64,000 nt of DNA, taken from Arthrobacter sp. 18067 (GTDB taxonomy: Bacteria; Actinomycetota; Actinomycetes; Actinomycetales; Micrococcaceae). A model generated the notes under the pieces. That model was not told where the DNA came from. It saw only the letters and a list, made by a program, of their open reading frames with translations, and ran no database searches. The number at the start of each line of letters is the position of its first letter. Within the stretch, counting starts at the first letter, position 1. Of this stretch, positions 1 through 10,206 are shown one piece after another. The translations under genes were made by a program, and so were the position numbers. The DNA is taken from assembly GCF_902706295.1 (NCBI RefSeq), contig NZ_CACSJJ010000005.1, forward strand, positions 1-64,000, in the 5' to 3' direction.

Positions 1-228
1 GCCGTTGTCCCCGCACCCGTTGCCCCCGCACCCGCCGCTCCTGCGCCGGCACCTGTAGCTCCCGCGCCGGCTCCGGCAGCGCCTGCACCCGCGCCAGCTC
101 CCGCGGCGCCCGCACCGGCACCCGGCGGTGGCGCGACAGCCCTGTGTAACGACGGGACACTTTCCTTCTCCGCAACACACCGCGGTACCTGCTCGCACCA
201 CGGCGGCGTAGCCGTCTGGTACAAATAG
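1..228 (+). CDS. C-terminal end of a Pro/Ala-rich secreted protein with a DUF3761-type tail (partial)
   Basis: The reading frame is open from base 1 and ends with TAG at 226-228, so only the last 75 residues are present. The first 45 or so are almost pure Pro-Ala-Val repeats, as in wall-spanning linkers. They are followed by a compact tail with the motif ALCNDGTLSFSATHRGTCSHHGGV and a terminal WYK. That tail matches my memory of the DUF3761 domain (paired Cys, conserved His/Gly), found in small secreted proteins of Actinobacteria. The function is unknown. The start lies outside the window. A strong hairpin follows 30 bases downstream, consistent with the end of a transcription unit. Confidence 0.75.
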   Translation, partial: AVVPAPVAPAPAAPAPAPVAPAPAPAAPAPAPAPAAPAPAPGGGATALCNDGTLSFSATHRGTCSHHGGVAVWYK

Positions 229-258
229 CTCCCGCACCTCGCCAACTACGGTCCACCA

Positions 259-304
259 TTGATGTTCAGCCTGCCTAGTGCGCTTAGGGCAGGCTGAACA
301 TCAA
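259..304 (+). terminator. Strong bidirectional hairpin terminator
   Basis: Perfect 17-bp inverted repeat, left arm 259-275 and right arm 288-304, with a 12-base loop. It lies directly behind the DUF3761-type gene. The right arm runs into AAATTC rather than a long T tract. A 15-base piece of the left arm (CCATTGATGTTCAGC, 256-270) recurs at 14630-14644 upstream of the DUF3800 gene. A single 15-base repeat in 64 kb can arise by chance. Confidence 0.75.
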
Positions 305-1177
305 ATTCGCTAATGATTCGTCGCGCCGTGGTACGACCTCAAACCCGTGCGCCAATGATTGGGCAGCCCACAAGGCCGAGCAACCGTCGTTGACCCAAGG
401 GAACTCAGCGCGGGTCCTGTGATCCAAACAGGGTTCTCCACAACAATTTCCCTCTTATCGCTACACCGGGTGATCGGTGCCGCGCGGGTTTGACAGGAGA
501 ATGGACACCCACGCAAGGCGGTCTTCTGGATGGACTTCGATCGGAATGGGGTGCAGTTCCTTCCCAACGGGCTCAAGGGAACGTTCCGCGCGGTCGTCCC
601 GTGCCTCTCGATGCAGCAGCACTGGACTCTCCCAAACCTGAAATCGGCGTCCAGACCAATCAAATAGTCTGCCTGGCTACTTCCTCAGTGTGGAGCTGGT
701 GGTACGTCATCCACATGATCGTCACCTGTTCACTGACGGGAAAGCAGTGCTCACTCGGCCGTCGTCACTAACTATTATTCGGATGTTGGTCCGCCTTCTT
801 GTTCCTACCATCTGGCCGACCGCATCCTTCCCGGTCGTTAACCTTGCGCGTAGCCAGCCCCACTGGCTCAAAGACCCCTTTCGAGGTGACTTCGTGTCCG
901 ACTCGATGTCAGTTGAGGCAGTAGCCGCTGTTGTCCTAAAAGGGATTCATCTGGTGGAAATTCGACTCAGTTTCCCTTCTGGTGGCTCAATCGACCCGCT
1001 TGACTGGCCGAGGTCAAGCTTGGTTGCACAAAAGTTTCTGGATCGATTCGATAGCGATCTTCTAGCATTGGGGCTTGATCCCGCGATCTGGTCCACCGCT
1101 AAAACAACTTTCCGACTCTTTCGACTCGAACCACACAGTTCTGGTCGCGAGAATCAACGACAACGAGAAATCCCTAG
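305..1177. other. Gene-poor stretch with decayed sequence
   Basis: I see no intact gene here. Several open frames exist on both strands (for example 690-1262 plus), but none has a convincing start, ribosome site or recognisable family, and they overlap each other. A short frame at 530-667 (starting MDFDRNGVQFLPNG) has protein-like codon use but is closed by a stop after 45 residues. Together with the transposase tail that follows, this looks like eroded DNA. Confidence 0.5.
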
Positions 1178-1270
1178 AACGCCGCCCCGAAACTCAACGG
1201 CCTCCCACGCAAAACGCTCGACTGGAAAACTCCAGCCGAGCGCTTACGTGACCTACTGCTAGCCACCTAA
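1178..1270 (+). pseudogene. Remnant of an IS30-family transposase C-terminus
   Basis: In the frame ending with TAA at 1268-1270 the peptide reads KLNGLPRKTLDWKTPAERL and continues to LLLAT. This matches the extreme C-terminus of IS30-family DDE transposases, usually of the form LN-x-RPRKTL-x-W-x-TPAE. A stop codon lies in frame at 1175-1177, so only about 30 residues survive, and no DDE catalytic core is visible upstream in any frame. It is best read as the scar of an old insertion. It could explain why the surrounding 900 bases hold no gene. Confidence 0.6.
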
Positions 1271-1363
1271 CCAGCAGGTTTCGCAGCGGCCCCTCGAAAC
1301 CTCCGCTATACATATGAAGTACTCGCAATCCCTGCATGGATGCACGAAGTCCACTCCTGTGAT

Positions 1364-1582
1364 TCATTCTTCTGACGCCGCTGACTTCTCCAACAGCTCA
1401 TTTAAGTAGTGGATGAGGAACTCATGTCTGTAGTGAAGTCCCATCCATGGTGAGGCGGCCAGTTCGTCAATGTTGAAAGCGTCCTGGTGTACTCGTGCTT
1501 CGTCTGCACAAGGGCCCCGCGCCAGCATCTCGGATTGGCTCGCCTCCTGAACATGGCCATTTGGAGCTGGGCGACTGAGCAT
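1364..1582 (-). CDS. Small hypothetical protein or gene remnant downstream of pntB
   Basis: A 72-codon frame directly behind pntB on the same strand. The last 35 residues (FNIDELAASPWMGLHYRHEF, then LNELLEKS) have a coherent amphipathic, protein-like composition, while the N-terminal part does not. An internal ATG at 1528 would give about 54 residues. I do not recognise a family. It may be the preserved end of a deleted gene or a spurious frame. It could share the pntAB transcript. Confidence 0.25.
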   Translation of the reverse strand: MLSRPAPNGHVQEASQSEMLARGPCADEARVHQDAFNIDELAASPWMGLHYRHEFLIHYLNELLEKSAASEE

Positions 1583-1614
1583 GGGTCTCTTTCGTCTTCC
1601 TTAGAGTGGTTCTT

Positions 1615-3090
1615 TCAGAACGCGCGGAGGATGTCTTCGACGCGTTGTTTAGCGTCGCCGAACAGCATCTGGGAGTTGTCCCGGAAGAACAATGGGTTTT
1701 GCACGCCGGCGTAGCCCGCCGCCATGGACCGCTTGAACACCACAACGTTCTCAGCCTCCCAAACACGCAGGACGGGCATCCCGGCGATGGGGCTGCTGGG
1801 GTCCTCCGCAGCAGCGGGATTCACGGTGTCATTGGCCCCGATTACTAGGACGACTGAGGTTTCGCCGAGGTCTTCGTTGATCTCATCCATTTCCAAGACG
1901 ATGTCGTAGGGGACTTTCGCCTCGGCGAGCAGCACATTCATGTGGCCCGGCAACCGTCCGGCAACGGGGTGGATACCGAACCGCACATCCACTCCTCTTT
2001 CGCGAAGTTGATGAGCGAGCTCGGCAACAGGGTATTGGGCTTGGGCGACCGCCATTCCGTAGCCGGGGGTGATGACCACGGACGAGGCGTTGGTCAGCAT
2101 TTCGGCGGTGGCCTCGGCGGTGATTTCCCGGTGTTCGCCTTGGTCTGTGTCGTCCTTGCTGGCGGGGGCGACGATGCCGAAGCCGCCAGCGATCACGGAG
2201 ATGAAGGAGCGGTTCATGGCCTTGCACATGATGTAGGACAGGTATGCGCCCGAGGAGCCGACGAGGGCGCCGGTGATGATGAGGAGATCGTTGTTGAGCA
2301 GGAACCCGGCCGCGGCGGCGGCCCAGCCGGAATAGCTGTTCAGCATGGAGACGACCACAGGCATGTCGCCGCCGCCGATCGAGGCCACAAGGTGCCAGCC
2401 CAGTCCGAGGGCGAGGACGGTGACCACGATGAGAAGCCAAAGCTGGGAGTCGTTGACGTACCAGACGGTCAGGGCAATGAACGCGGCGAGGGCGCCGAGG
2501 TTGATCGCATTTTTGCCCGGCAGCATCAGCGGCGTGGATTTCATTCGGGCGGAGAGTTTCAGGAACGCAACGATCGAGCCGGTGAAGGTGACCGCGCCGA
2601 TAAAGACACCGATGAACACCTCCGCGTGGTGGATGGCTGTCAGGTCCGGGGACAGGGCGGGGGCTTCGAGGTGGCCGTTCCAGCCGACCAGGACGGCGGC
2701 GAGGCCCACGAAGCTGTGCAGCACGGCGATCAGCTCCGGCATGCCGGTCATTTCGACGACCCGGGCGCGCCAGAGCCCGATCGCCCCGCCAACCACCACG
2801 GCGGCTACGAGCAGGCCCAGGCCGGTGAGGGCGCGGCCGGTGCCCCAGGCGTCCTGGATTGTCAGCCAGATAGTGGCAGCGAGGGCGATGATCATGCCGG
2901 TGATGCCATAGATGACGCCAGCGCGGGCCTTCTCATGTTTGCTCAGCCCGGCGAGGCTGAGGATAAAGAGCAGGGCCGCGACAACATAGGCCGCCCCCGC
3001 GATGGAGTCGGCGGTAAACGGACCGGAGACGGTGTCAGACACGGTAAGGCTCCTCGTAAGTGTTGCTGCTGTTTCGGTGGCGGCGTTCAT
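1615..3090 (-). CDS. pntB: NAD(P) transhydrogenase beta subunit PntB
   Basis: 491 residues, normal length. PntB is the membrane and NADP(H)-binding half of the proton-translocating transhydrogenase, which uses the proton gradient to move hydride from NADH to NADP+. The N-terminal half carries about nine hydrophobic segments (roughly residues 28-290), forming the proton channel. The C-terminal 180 residues form the NADP-binding domain III with the signature [10 protein letters not shown] and the later stretch [19 protein letters not shown], both hallmarks of the family. It starts at an ATG that overlaps the pntA stop by 4 bp (ATGA), so the two are translationally coupled. Its location beside prpDBC suggests it supplies NADPH, but that is inference. 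Confidence 0.95.
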   Translation of the reverse strand: MNAATETAATLTRSLTVSDTVSGPFTADSIAGAAYVVAALLFILSLAGLSKHEKARAGVIYGITGMIIALAATIWLTIQDAWGTGRALTGLGLLVAAVVVGGAIGLWRARVVEMTGMPELIAVLHSFVGLAAVLVGWNGHLEAPALSPDLTAIHHAEVFIGVFIGAVTFTGSIVAFLKLSARMKSTPLMLPGKNAINLGALAAFIALTVWYVNDSQLWLLIVVTVLALGLGWHLVASIGGGDMPVVVSMLNSYSGWAAAAAGFLLNNDLLIITGALVGSSGAYLSYIMCKAMNRSFISVIAGGFGIVAPASKDDTDQGEHREITAEATAEMLTNASSVVITPGYGMAVAQAQYPVAELAHQLRERGVDVRFGIHPVAGRLPGHMNVLLAEAKVPYDIVLEMDEINEDLGETSVVLVIGANDTVNPAAAEDPSSPIAGMPVLRVWEAENVVVFKRSMAAGYAGVQNPLFFRDNSQMLFGDAKQRVEDILRAF

Positions 3091-4643
3091 GAACGTGCCT
3101 TCCCGGCCGAGAACATCGCGAGCATGCGACGGGTGACGGCGAAGCCGCCGAAAATGTTGATGCTGGCCAGGAGAACCGCGACGGCGGCAAGGACCTGCAT
3201 GATGATGTTGTCGGAAGTGACCTGCAGCAGGGCGCCGACGACGATGATTCCCGAGATCGCGTTGGTGACGGACATCAGCGGGGTGTGCAGGGCATGGTGA
3301 ACTTTCCCGATCACGTAGAAGCCGACCACGATGGAAAGCATCAGGACCGTGAAGTGCTGGGGCAGCGGCGCCGGGGCAACGGCGTTAATCCCGAACAGCA
3401 CTGCGGTCCCCGCAGCGAACAGACTCCCCTTGCCGGCAGGGCTGAGGCCCTGCTTCTTTTTCGGCGCAGTATTGTTGTCGATCGTCCCGGCTTCCGTCTT
3501 CGCTTGGGGTGCGGCGGAGACTTGGACCGGGGGCGGCGGCCAAGTCTTCTCACCCTCACGCACCACGGTCACCGACCGCTGGACGACGTCGTCGAAATCG
3601 ATCCGCAGGACCCCGTCCTTGTCCGGCGTGAGGAGCTTAAGTAGGTTCAACATGTTCGTCCCGTATAACTGGGACGCCTGCGCCGGCAACCGGGCCGGGA
3701 GATCCGTGTAGCCCAGGATAACCACCCCGTTGTCAGTGACGATGCGTTCCCCGGCGACGGACCCCTCCACGTTCCCGCCCTGCCCGGCTGCCATGTCCAC
3801 AATCACGCTGCCCGCCTTCATCCCGGCCACGTCCTCGGCGGTGAGCAGCTTCGGGGCCGCACGGCCGGGGATCAGGGCGGTGGTGATAATGATGTCCACA
3901 TCAGCCGCCTGCTCGGTGTAAATCTCCGCGGCACGGGCGTCATACGCCTCGGACGTGGCCTTCGCGTACCCGTCGGAGGACTTCATCTCCTCCCCCACCT
4001 CGACCTTGAGATAGGTCCCGCCGATCGACTTTACTTGGTCAGCGACCTCCGGTCGCGGGTCCGTCGCTCGCACAATCGCGCCCAGACTAGACGCCGCACC
4101 GATCGCCGCCAGCCCTGCGACGCCGGCACCGGCCACCAGGACCTTAGCCGGCGGGACCTTGCCCGCCGCCGTGACCTGTCCTGTGAAAAACCGGCCAAAT
4201 TCATGCGCGGCCTCAATCACGGCCCGGTACCCGGCAATGTTGGCCATCGAACTGAGCACGTCCATCGACTGCGCCCGCGAAATACGGGGCACCGCATCCA
4301 ACGCCAGCGCCGTGATTGGCCGAACCGCCAACGCATCCACAAGCTCCGGCCGCAGTCCCGGGCTCAACGACCCGATCAGCGTCGCGCCCGGAGCCAGCCG
4401 GTTAATCTCCTCCTCGGTAGGCGGATTGACCCGCAGCACAACCTCACTGCCCCACGCCTCATCAGCCCCAACGATCAGGGCACCCGCAGCTTCATACGCC
4501 TCGTCACGGAAGGATGCGGATTCCCCAGCACCCTTTTCGACCACAAGCTCGTAGCCCAGCTCCGCCAGCTGCCTAACCGTTACGGGCGTCGCCGCCACCC
4601 TTGTCTCCTGGCCCATTTCGGCCACGATGCCAATACGTGTCAC
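3087..4643 (-). CDS. pntA: NAD(P) transhydrogenase alpha subunit PntA
   Basis: 518 residues from the GTG at 4643, which has a good ribosome site (GAGAGGG) six bases upstream. An ATG at 4679 would add 12 residues but lacks such a site. The N-terminal 380 residues are the NAD(H)-binding domain I, related to alanine dehydrogenase, with the dinucleotide loop [11 protein letters not shown] near residue 170. A linker with Ala/Pro/Lys runs to about residue 410, then four hydrophobic helices follow. This is the fused alpha1-alpha2 form seen in enterobacterial PntA rather than the split PntAA/PntAB common in Actinobacteria. First gene of the pntAB operon; the product acts at the cytoplasmic membrane. 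Confidence 0.95.
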   Translation of the reverse strand: MTRIGIVAEMGQETRVAATPVTVRQLAELGYELVVEKGAGESASFRDEAYEAAGALIVGADEAWGSEVVLRVNPPTEEEINRLAPGATLIGSLSPGLRPELVDALAVRPITALALDAVPRISRAQSMDVLSSMANIAGYRAVIEAAHEFGRFFTGQVTAAGKVPPAKVLVAGAGVAGLAAIGAASSLGAIVRATDPRPEVADQVKSIGGTYLKVEVGEEMKSSDGYAKATSEAYDARAAEIYTEQAADVDIIITTALIPGRAAPKLLTAEDVAGMKAGSVIVDMAAGQGGNVEGSVAGERIVTDNGVVILGYTDLPARLPAQASQLYGTNMLNLLKLLTPDKDGVLRIDFDDVVQRSVTVVREGEKTWPPPPVQVSAAPQAKTEAGTIDNNTAPKKKQGLSPAGKGSLFAAGTAVLFGINAVAPAPLPQHFTVLMLSIVVGFYVIGKVHHALHTPLMSVTNAISGIIVVGALLQVTSDNIIMQVLAAVAVLLASINIFGGFAVTRRMLAMFSAGKARS

Positions 4644-4866
4644 GTTTCCCTCTCTCGATCCATCTAAAGTCCCCGGCACGCCTCATGCTGCCCGGCACCA
4701 TCTGGTATGTTCATTTCTCTTTTGAGGCTCACGTCGAGCTCTGCTTGCGGGTGACGAGCACATTGTCATGGTCTCCGACTACGTCTGGGCTCTTCTGTCT
4801 TCATGGATGAGGCAGCTGGCGGAAGCCGGCCACCCGCGAGCCCACCAAACCACGGCCACGCTAATC
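4644..4866. other. Intergenic region upstream of pntAB
   Basis: It should contain the pntAB promoter on the minus strand. I could not pick clear -35/-10 boxes and see no repeats or coding signal. Confidence 0.4.
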
Positions 4867-5109
4867 TCAGGAGCCCCAAGGGGAAGTTTGGCTGGGAGGA
4901 GGATTCCATGCGTAGCGTGTATAGACTTGTTTGCCGTCGGCTCGTTCGACCATTTCTCGGGGAAACGCGCCGTCAGCAGAAATCCAGAGAATTGAATTGT
5001 CCGGCATCACGGCTTCGACCACTCCAGTCCGGAGCGTCCGCCCGAATATCCGTATCTCCACAAACTGACCCAAAGCGCAATGCCAGTCTGATTGCAGATG
5101 TAGGTCCAC
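4867..5109 (-). CDS. Small conserved hypothetical protein, paralogous to the 10207-10509 product
   Basis: 80 residues from a GTG at 5109, chosen because AAGGAAG lies five bases upstream. The frame stays open to 5310, but the extra part looks non-coding. The core reads FVEIRIFGRT, then GVVEAVMPDNSILWISADG and REMVERADGKQV. The protein at 10207-10509 has the same layout (GFIDVVAPDASIFWIWLDDG followed by an R-x4-M stretch), so the two are paralogs. Such small beta-rich proteins are frequent in Arthrobacter genomes. I know of no assigned function. No operon partner is visible. Confidence 0.6.
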   Translation of the reverse strand: MDLHLQSDWHCALGQFVEIRIFGRTLRTGVVEAVMPDNSILWISADGAFPREMVERADGKQVYTRYAWNPPPSQTSPWGS

Positions 5110-5252
5110 AGACTCTTCCTTCCGATTGTCGGGTCTCGAACTATCCAGCCGCACGAGAGCCCAAGTAGAGACGTGGATCACGTGCGCGGCCAGCGGCGGG
5201 CACCCAATGCAGGTGTGACGCCCATCATGTTCCGCCCTCCCAGTATCAAGCA

Positions 5253-5266
5253 TAATGTATACATTA
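5253..5266. promoter_or_regulatory. GntR-type operator upstream of the decayed regulator and prpDBC
   Basis: TAATGTATACATTA is a perfect 14-bp palindrome 60 bases upstream of the regulator remnant. Its TGTATACA core fits operators of FCD-type GntR regulators. The site appears intact although the regulator gene is damaged. Confidence 0.55.
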
Positions 5267-5326
5267 ATTACGGAAAAGACACGTTTTTTGTGTACGCTGA
5301 GCGCGTTCAACGATGAAAGGGGCGGA

Positions 5327-5831
5327 ATGCGCGCCAGTGATCAGGCCTATATGACCCCGCGCGAAGACATAATTGGGTGGCGCCTCAGGCTCTCCATTGC
5401 CCTCGCCGAGAAGCAGTCCGACCGGGCCTGGGCGTCCGAAACGCCGGTCCGGGAGGCACTGAACCGGCTCACCACCGAAGTGCCGGAACGCTCGAAGCCC
5501 AAGCAGCCATCATTGCTGCAAACCGGTGAACGCTCTCTGTTCGCCGAACTTCACGCCCGGTTGCTGGGAAGCCCTGAGCTGCTCAGCGACAACGATCCTG
5601 CCCGCCATGACTACTACGGCCTGGTGAGTCACCTGGACGAGGCTATCGAGTCGGCGATCTCCAACTCGTGCATGGCTCAGGCGATACCCAGCCGCCGCGT
5701 CCAATTAGTCCGCGTCCGCCGGCCGGCGGTTGAGGCCCTCTGTCCGCAATCCCCGCTTGGCCGAAGCCGTCACCACACTTCATCTGAACCGCAGTCTTTT
5801 CCTCATCAAGGCAGCTAAGACGCCTCACTAG
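5327..5831 (+). pseudogene. Decayed GntR/FCD-family regulator, probable former regulator of prpDBC
   Basis: The ATG at 5327 has a good ribosome site (AAAGGGG). The first 50 residues read like a GntR winged helix (MRASDQAYMTPREDI, then ETPVREALNRLTTE). The frame then jumps directly to FCD-domain-like sequence (FAELHARLLGSPELLSDNDP, then LDEAIESAISN), so about 60 residues seem deleted. The end of the FCD domain ([20 protein letters not shown], stop TAG at 5829) lies in another frame, implying a frameshift near 5740. Intact members have about 220-240 residues. FCD-type GntR proteins often control methylcitrate operons in Actinobacteria, and this one sits just upstream of prpD. Confidence 0.7.
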
Positions 5832-5841
5832 AAGGAGCACC

Positions 5842-7362
5842 ATGGTCAAGAACAACCAAGTCCGCGTCTACAAGAGCGAAGAGAACCTCCCGCGCGAGGA
5901 GCAGTTGGCGCACAAGATCGCAGTGGTCGCCGCCGACCCCGTTCCCGTTACGGCCGAGGTCACCGACATGGTGATCAACCGGATCATCGACAACGCTTCG
6001 GTGGCCATCGCGTCGCTGAACCGGGCGCCGATCGTCGCAGCCCGCGCTCAGGCCCTGACCCACGCTCCGTCCGCGAACGGCAAGGGCGCCGCTGTTTTCG
6101 GCATCAGCGATCAGGTCTCCCCCGAGTGGGCTGCCTGGGCCAACGGTGTAGCCGTGCGCGAACTCGATTACCACGACACGTTCCTGGCCGCGGACTACTC
6201 CCACCCGGGCGACAACATCCCGCCGATCCTCGCCGTCGCCCAGCATGTGGGCTCCAACGGCGCCGACCTGGTCCGTGCCATCGCCACCGGGTACGAGATC
6301 CAGGTAAACCTCGTCAAAGCCATCTGCCTGCACAAGCACAAGATCGACCACGTGGCACACCTAGGCCCCTCCGCCGCAGCAGGCATCGGTACTCTTCTTG
6401 GTTTGGATGTTGAGGCGATCTTCCAGTCCGTGGGCCAAGCTCTCCACACCACTACCGCCACCCGGCAGTCCCGCAAGGGCGAGATCTCCACCTGGAAAGC
6501 CCACGCGCCGGCCTTCGCAGGCAAAATGGCCGTCGAAGCCGTAGACCGCTCCATGCGCGGCCAAACCTCACCGGTGCCGATCTACGAAGGCGAAGACGGC
6601 GTGATCGCCTGGATGCTGGATGGCCCGGACGCCTCCTACGAGGTCCCCTTGCCGCTGCCCGGTGAAGCCAAGCGCGCCATCCTGGACACCTACACCAAGG
6701 AACACTCCGCCGAGTACCAGGCCCAGGCGTGGATCGACCTCGCCCGCAAGCTCAACCGCGAGCACCCCGAAACCACCGATGCGGCCAACGTGAAGTCCGT
6801 GCTGATCAAGACCAGCCACCACACCCACTACGTGATCGGTTCCGGCGCGAACGATCCCCAGAAGTACTCCCCCACCGCATCGCGCGAAACCCTGGACCAC
6901 TCCATCCCGTACATCTTCACGGTCGCCCTGCAGGACGGCGCCTGGCACCACGTGGATTCCTACGCCCCTGAGCGCGCCGCCCGTCCGGACACCGTGGAAC
7001 TGTGGCACAAAGTCACCACCGTCGAAGACCCGGAATGGACACGGCGCTACCACTCCCTGGACATCGCAGAGAAGGCCTTCGGCGGTTCCGTGGAAATCAC
7101 GCTCAATGACGGCACAGTCATTACCGACGAGATCGCCGTGGCCGACGCCCACCCGCTCGGTGCCCGGCCGTTCGCCCGCGAGCAATACATCAACAAGTTC
7201 CGCACCCTCGCTGCAGGTTTGGTTGAGGAAGCCGAAATCGAACGGTTCCTCGCCGCCGTCGAACGCGTCACCGAACTGGGCGAAGGCGAACTGGACCAGC
7301 TGAACATCACCGCAGCACCCGGCGTGATCGACCTCATCAACGCACCCAAGGGACTGTTCTAA
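5842..7362 (+). CDS. prpD: 2-methylcitrate dehydratase PrpD (MmgE/PrpD family)
   Basis: 506 residues, typical length. PrpD dehydrates 2-methylcitrate to 2-methyl-cis-aconitate in the methylcitrate cycle that oxidises propionyl-CoA to pyruvate. Family hallmarks visible are [20 protein letters not shown] near residue 110, the His-rich [20 protein letters not shown] stretch near 165-185, and the C-terminal [14 protein letters not shown] motif. The ATG is preceded by AGAAGGAGCACC. The next gene, prpB, begins immediately after the TAA, so the two are coupled. Cytosolic. Position 1 of the operon prpD-prpB-prpC, behind the decayed GntR gene. Confidence 0.95.
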   Translation: MVKNNQVRVYKSEENLPREEQLAHKIAVVAADPVPVTAEVTDMVINRIIDNASVAIASLNRAPIVAARAQALTHAPSANGKGAAVFGISDQVSPEWAAWANGVAVRELDYHDTFLAADYSHPGDNIPPILAVAQHVGSNGADLVRAIATGYEIQVNLVKAICLHKHKIDHVAHLGPSAAAGIGTLLGLDVEAIFQSVGQALHTTTATRQSRKGEISTWKAHAPAFAGKMAVEAVDRSMRGQTSPVPIYEGEDGVIAWMLDGPDASYEVPLPLPGEAKRAILDTYTKEHSAEYQAQAWIDLARKLNREHPETTDAANVKSVLIKTSHHTHYVIGSGANDPQKYSPTASRETLDHSIPYIFTVALQDGAWHHVDSYAPERAARPDTVELWHKVTTVEDPEWTRRYHSLDIAEKAFGGSVEITLNDGTVITDEIAVADAHPLGARPFAREQYINKFRTLAAGLVEEAEIERFLAAVERVTELGEGELDQLNITAAPGVIDLINAPKGLF

Positions 7363-8268
7363 ATGCTGTACTCCAAAGTCACCCCCGAACAGAAACGCCT
7401 CAAACTGCGCGAGTTGCTCAACTCCGGGACCGTGCAGCAATTCCCTGGCGCGTTCAACCCGCTCTCGGCCCGGCTGATCGAAGAAAAGGGCTTCGCCGGG
7501 GTCTACATCTCCGGCGCGGTCCTGGCCAACGACCTCGGCCTGCCGGACATCGGCCTGACCACCCTGACCGAGGTAGCGACCCGGGCCGGGCAGATCGCCC
7601 GCATGACGGACCTGCCCTCCCTGGTGGACGCGGACACCGGCTTCGGCGAGCCCATGAATGTGGCCCGGTCCATCCAGGAACTCGAGAACGCGGGCCTCGC
7701 CGGCTGCCATATCGAGGACCAGTTCAACCCCAAACGCTGCGGCCACCTGGACGGCAAAAACGTGGTGGACCTCGACACCGCCACCAAACGCATCCGCGCC
7801 GCAGCGGATTCACGCCGTGACCCGAACTTCCTCATCATGGCCCGGACCGATGTCCGCGCCGTCGAAGGAATCCAGGCGGCCCAGGACCGCGCCAAAGCAC
7901 TGGTAGACGCCGGTGCTGACGCGATCTTCCCTGAAGCCATGGCCACCCTGGACGAATTCCAAGCCATCCGCGACGCTGTGGACGTGCCCATCCTGGCCAA
8001 CATGACCGAGTTCGGCAAAAGCGATCTCTTCACCGTGGACCAGCTCCAAACCGTCGGCGTGAACATGGTCATCTACCCGGTCACGCTCCTCCGCATTGCC
8101 ATGGGCGCTGCAGAAGGCACTCTCGAGACAATCAAGAGGCTGGGCACCCAAGAGGTTCGCGTCGGCGCGATGCTCACCCGTTCCCGTCTCTATGACCTCG
8201 TGGATTACGAGGCATACAACCAGTTCGATACCGGCGTTTTCAACTTCGAAATACCCGGAACCCGCTAG
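7363..8268 (+). CDS. prpB: 2-methylisocitrate lyase PrpB
   Basis: 301 residues. PrpB cleaves 2-methylisocitrate to pyruvate and succinate, the last step of the methylcitrate cycle. It belongs to the isocitrate lyase/PEP mutase superfamily: the active-site loop PKRCGHLDGK carries catalytic Cys126, and VDADTGFGEP (Asp89/Asp91) is the Mg-binding segment. The ATG directly abuts the prpD stop (TAAATG). Its ribosome site AAGGGA lies inside the prpD end, indicating translational coupling. A 38-base gap separates it from prpC. Confidence 0.95.
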   Translation: MLYSKVTPEQKRLKLRELLNSGTVQQFPGAFNPLSARLIEEKGFAGVYISGAVLANDLGLPDIGLTTLTEVATRAGQIARMTDLPSLVDADTGFGEPMNVARSIQELENAGLAGCHIEDQFNPKRCGHLDGKNVVDLDTATKRIRAAADSRRDPNFLIMARTDVRAVEGIQAAQDRAKALVDAGADAIFPEAMATLDEFQAIRDAVDVPILANMTEFGKSDLFTVDQLQTVGVNMVIYPVTLLRIAMGAAEGTLETIKRLGTQEVRVGAMLTRSRLYDLVDYEAYNQFDTGVFNFEIPGTR

Positions 8269-8306
8269 GCCGTCAGGCCTCCATCAAGCTCAGACAAGGA
8301 CGTCTT

Positions 8307-9449
8307 ATGGACACCGAAACCTTCGAAATCCGCAAAGGCCTTGCCGGCGTCGTGGTGGACTACACCGCGATCTCGAAGGTCAACCCGGACACCAACTCGC
8401 TGCTGTACCGCGGGTACCCGGTCCAGGAACTGGCCGCCAAATGCAACTTCGAAGAAGTTGCCTACCTGCTCTGGCACGGCGAACTGCCCACCCAGAAGGA
8501 GTTGGAGCAATTCCGTGCGGCCGAGCGCGCAGGCCGCACCTTGAACCCCAGCCTGAAAGCTGTGATCGATGCCCTGCCCACCACTGCGCACCCCATGGAC
8601 GTGTGCCGCACAGCCGCATCGGTGCTCGGTGCCCGGCATCCGCTGGCAGAAGATTCGTCGCCGGAGGCCAACCTGACCAAAGCAAAGGACCTGTTCGCTG
8701 CCTTCCCGGCGGTGGTGGCCTACGATCAGCGTCGCCGCCGCGGTCAGGCGGCGGTGGAACCCCGGGACGACCTCGGTTACTCCGCGAACTTCCTGTGGAT
8801 GGCCTTCGGCGAAGAACCCGCGGACGAAGTCGTCGCAGCTTTCGACGTCTCAATGACCCTTTACGCCGAGCACTCCTTCAACGCCTCCACCTTCACAGCG
8901 CGCGTGGTCACGTCCACACTGTCGGACCTGCACTCGGCCGTCACTGCGGCCATCGGTGCCCTCAAGGGCCCGCTGCACGGCGGAGCCAACGAGGCCGTCA
9001 TGCACACCTTTGACGAGATCGGCATCCGCAGCGAAGAATCCCTTGAGGAAGCTGCCACGCGAGCCCGTGCCTGGATGGAAGACGCTTTGGCCCACAAGAA
9101 GAAAGTCATGGGCTTCGGGCACCGCGTCTACAAGCACGGGGACTCCCGCGTGCCCACCATGAAGGCCGCCCTGGACAAGATGATCGCCCACTACGGACGC
9201 CCGGAACTGTTGGGCCTGTACAACGGCCTTGAGCAGGCCATGGACGAGGCCAAGGCCATCAAGCCGAACCTCGACTATCCCGCAGGGCCCACGTACCACC
9301 TCATGGGCTTCGATACCCAGACCTTCACCCCGTTGTTCGTCGCAAGCCGGATTACCGGCTGGACAGCCCACATCATGGAGCAGGTGGCTTCCAACTCCCT
9401 GATCCGTCCGCTGAGTGAATACAACGGCCCAGAGCAACGCTCCATCTGA
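8307..9449 (+). CDS. prpC: 2-methylcitrate synthase PrpC
   Basis: 380 residues. PrpC condenses propionyl-CoA and oxaloacetate to 2-methylcitrate, the entry step of the cycle. Citrate-synthase fold motifs are clear: GPLHGGANE (substrate His), MGFGHRVYK (catalytic His/Arg region), and the C-terminal RPLSEYNGPEQRSI, which is characteristic of actinobacterial PrpC. The ATG has AAGGA upstream. With prpD and prpB this is a complete methylcitrate module. No propionyl-CoA synthetase gene is visible nearby. Citrate synthase activity is a possible side function, but the gene context favours methylcitrate. Confidence 0.95.
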   Translation: MDTETFEIRKGLAGVVVDYTAISKVNPDTNSLLYRGYPVQELAAKCNFEEVAYLLWHGELPTQKELEQFRAAERAGRTLNPSLKAVIDALPTTAHPMDVCRTAASVLGARHPLAEDSSPEANLTKAKDLFAAFPAVVAYDQRRRRGQAAVEPRDDLGYSANFLWMAFGEEPADEVVAAFDVSMTLYAEHSFNASTFTARVVTSTLSDLHSAVTAAIGALKGPLHGGANEAVMHTFDEIGIRSEESLEEAATRARAWMEDALAHKKKVMGFGHRVYKHGDSRVPTMKAALDKMIAHYGRPELLGLYNGLEQAMDEAKAIKPNLDYPAGPTYHLMGFDTQTFTPLFVASRITGWTAHIMEQVASNSLIRPLSEYNGPEQRSI

Positions 9450-10206
9450 TTCCACTTCAAGCCCCATGAACCGGCGGTGGGGCACCAGATGATCAAACGG
9501 ATCATCGACTATCGCAACGACTCGGTGCCCTACCGCCATCTTTGATCCAACTGCCGAGAAACACCCAAATCGGACTGAGCCGTATTTGATTAAATATGCG
9601 CAAAAGGCGATCCAAACGTTTGCGTGAACCTCCGCAATCAATGCAAAGATGCCGCGTCGTTCCGGATCTTTGGCCCCACACCTGCGTGCGCTGGCCGTGA
9701 GAAGAGAATGAGAAGTCGGGCAGCAAGGATGTCCCTACTCATTATGAGTCATTACGAGGGAGATACGTCCGGATCATTAGTCCCATGGTGTGCACCGCAA
9801 ATACTCTTGTAAGGACGAATTGAATGAGATTGTTAATCATTGGCCCGCCAAGATCGGCGAAGGGTATACAGACCACCCGAATCACAGAAGGTTTAATTCT
9901 GTTGACAACCCGCCCACATCCCGGAGGACTAACTCAGGCCGCGACTTCGGAACTGCGATTCGGATGGAGAGATGGCCGAAAACAGCAGGCTCCCCGTAGT
10001 GACGATCACCGCCTGCTTCATCGCCACGGCGGACGCACCCGCAGCCACGAAGCATCTCGGCACCGAGTGTGCCATCGGCATTGGTTTTTCGTAAGTCGGG
10101 AGACCCAACTGAGCCCGTTGACGCTCAAAGCCCGGGCATGGCAGCAGTGCCTGTCACTAGCAGGAAAATCCAGCACCAGGACTGACGCGGCTGGTAGGAA
10201 GCTGTA
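9450..10206. other. Gene-poor stretch downstream of prpC
   Basis: No intact gene recognised. A short open segment at 9457-9544 continues protein-like sequence (VGHQMIKRIIDYRNDSVPYR) to a TGA and could be a fragment of a lost gene. Several overlapping open frames at 9790-10207 look like noise. No convincing hairpin terminator was found for the prp operon. Confidence 0.4.

Noticed and set aside
690-1262. 190-codon plus-strand open frame
   Set aside because: No ribosome site or family; the end of this stretch encodes an IS30 transposase tail in another frame, so this frame is probably chance.
1942-3300. 452-codon plus-strand frame opposite pntB
   Set aside because: Antisense shadow of a clearly recognised gene; composition is His/Asp/Gly-rich as expected for such shadows.
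6568-7746. 392-codon minus-strand frame opposite prpD/prpB
   Set aside because: Antisense to two confident enzymes; no ribosome site and shadow-type composition.
8096-9013. 305-codon plus-strand frame overlapping prpB end and prpC
   Set aside because: Out-of-frame reading of prpC; Arg/Gly-rich.
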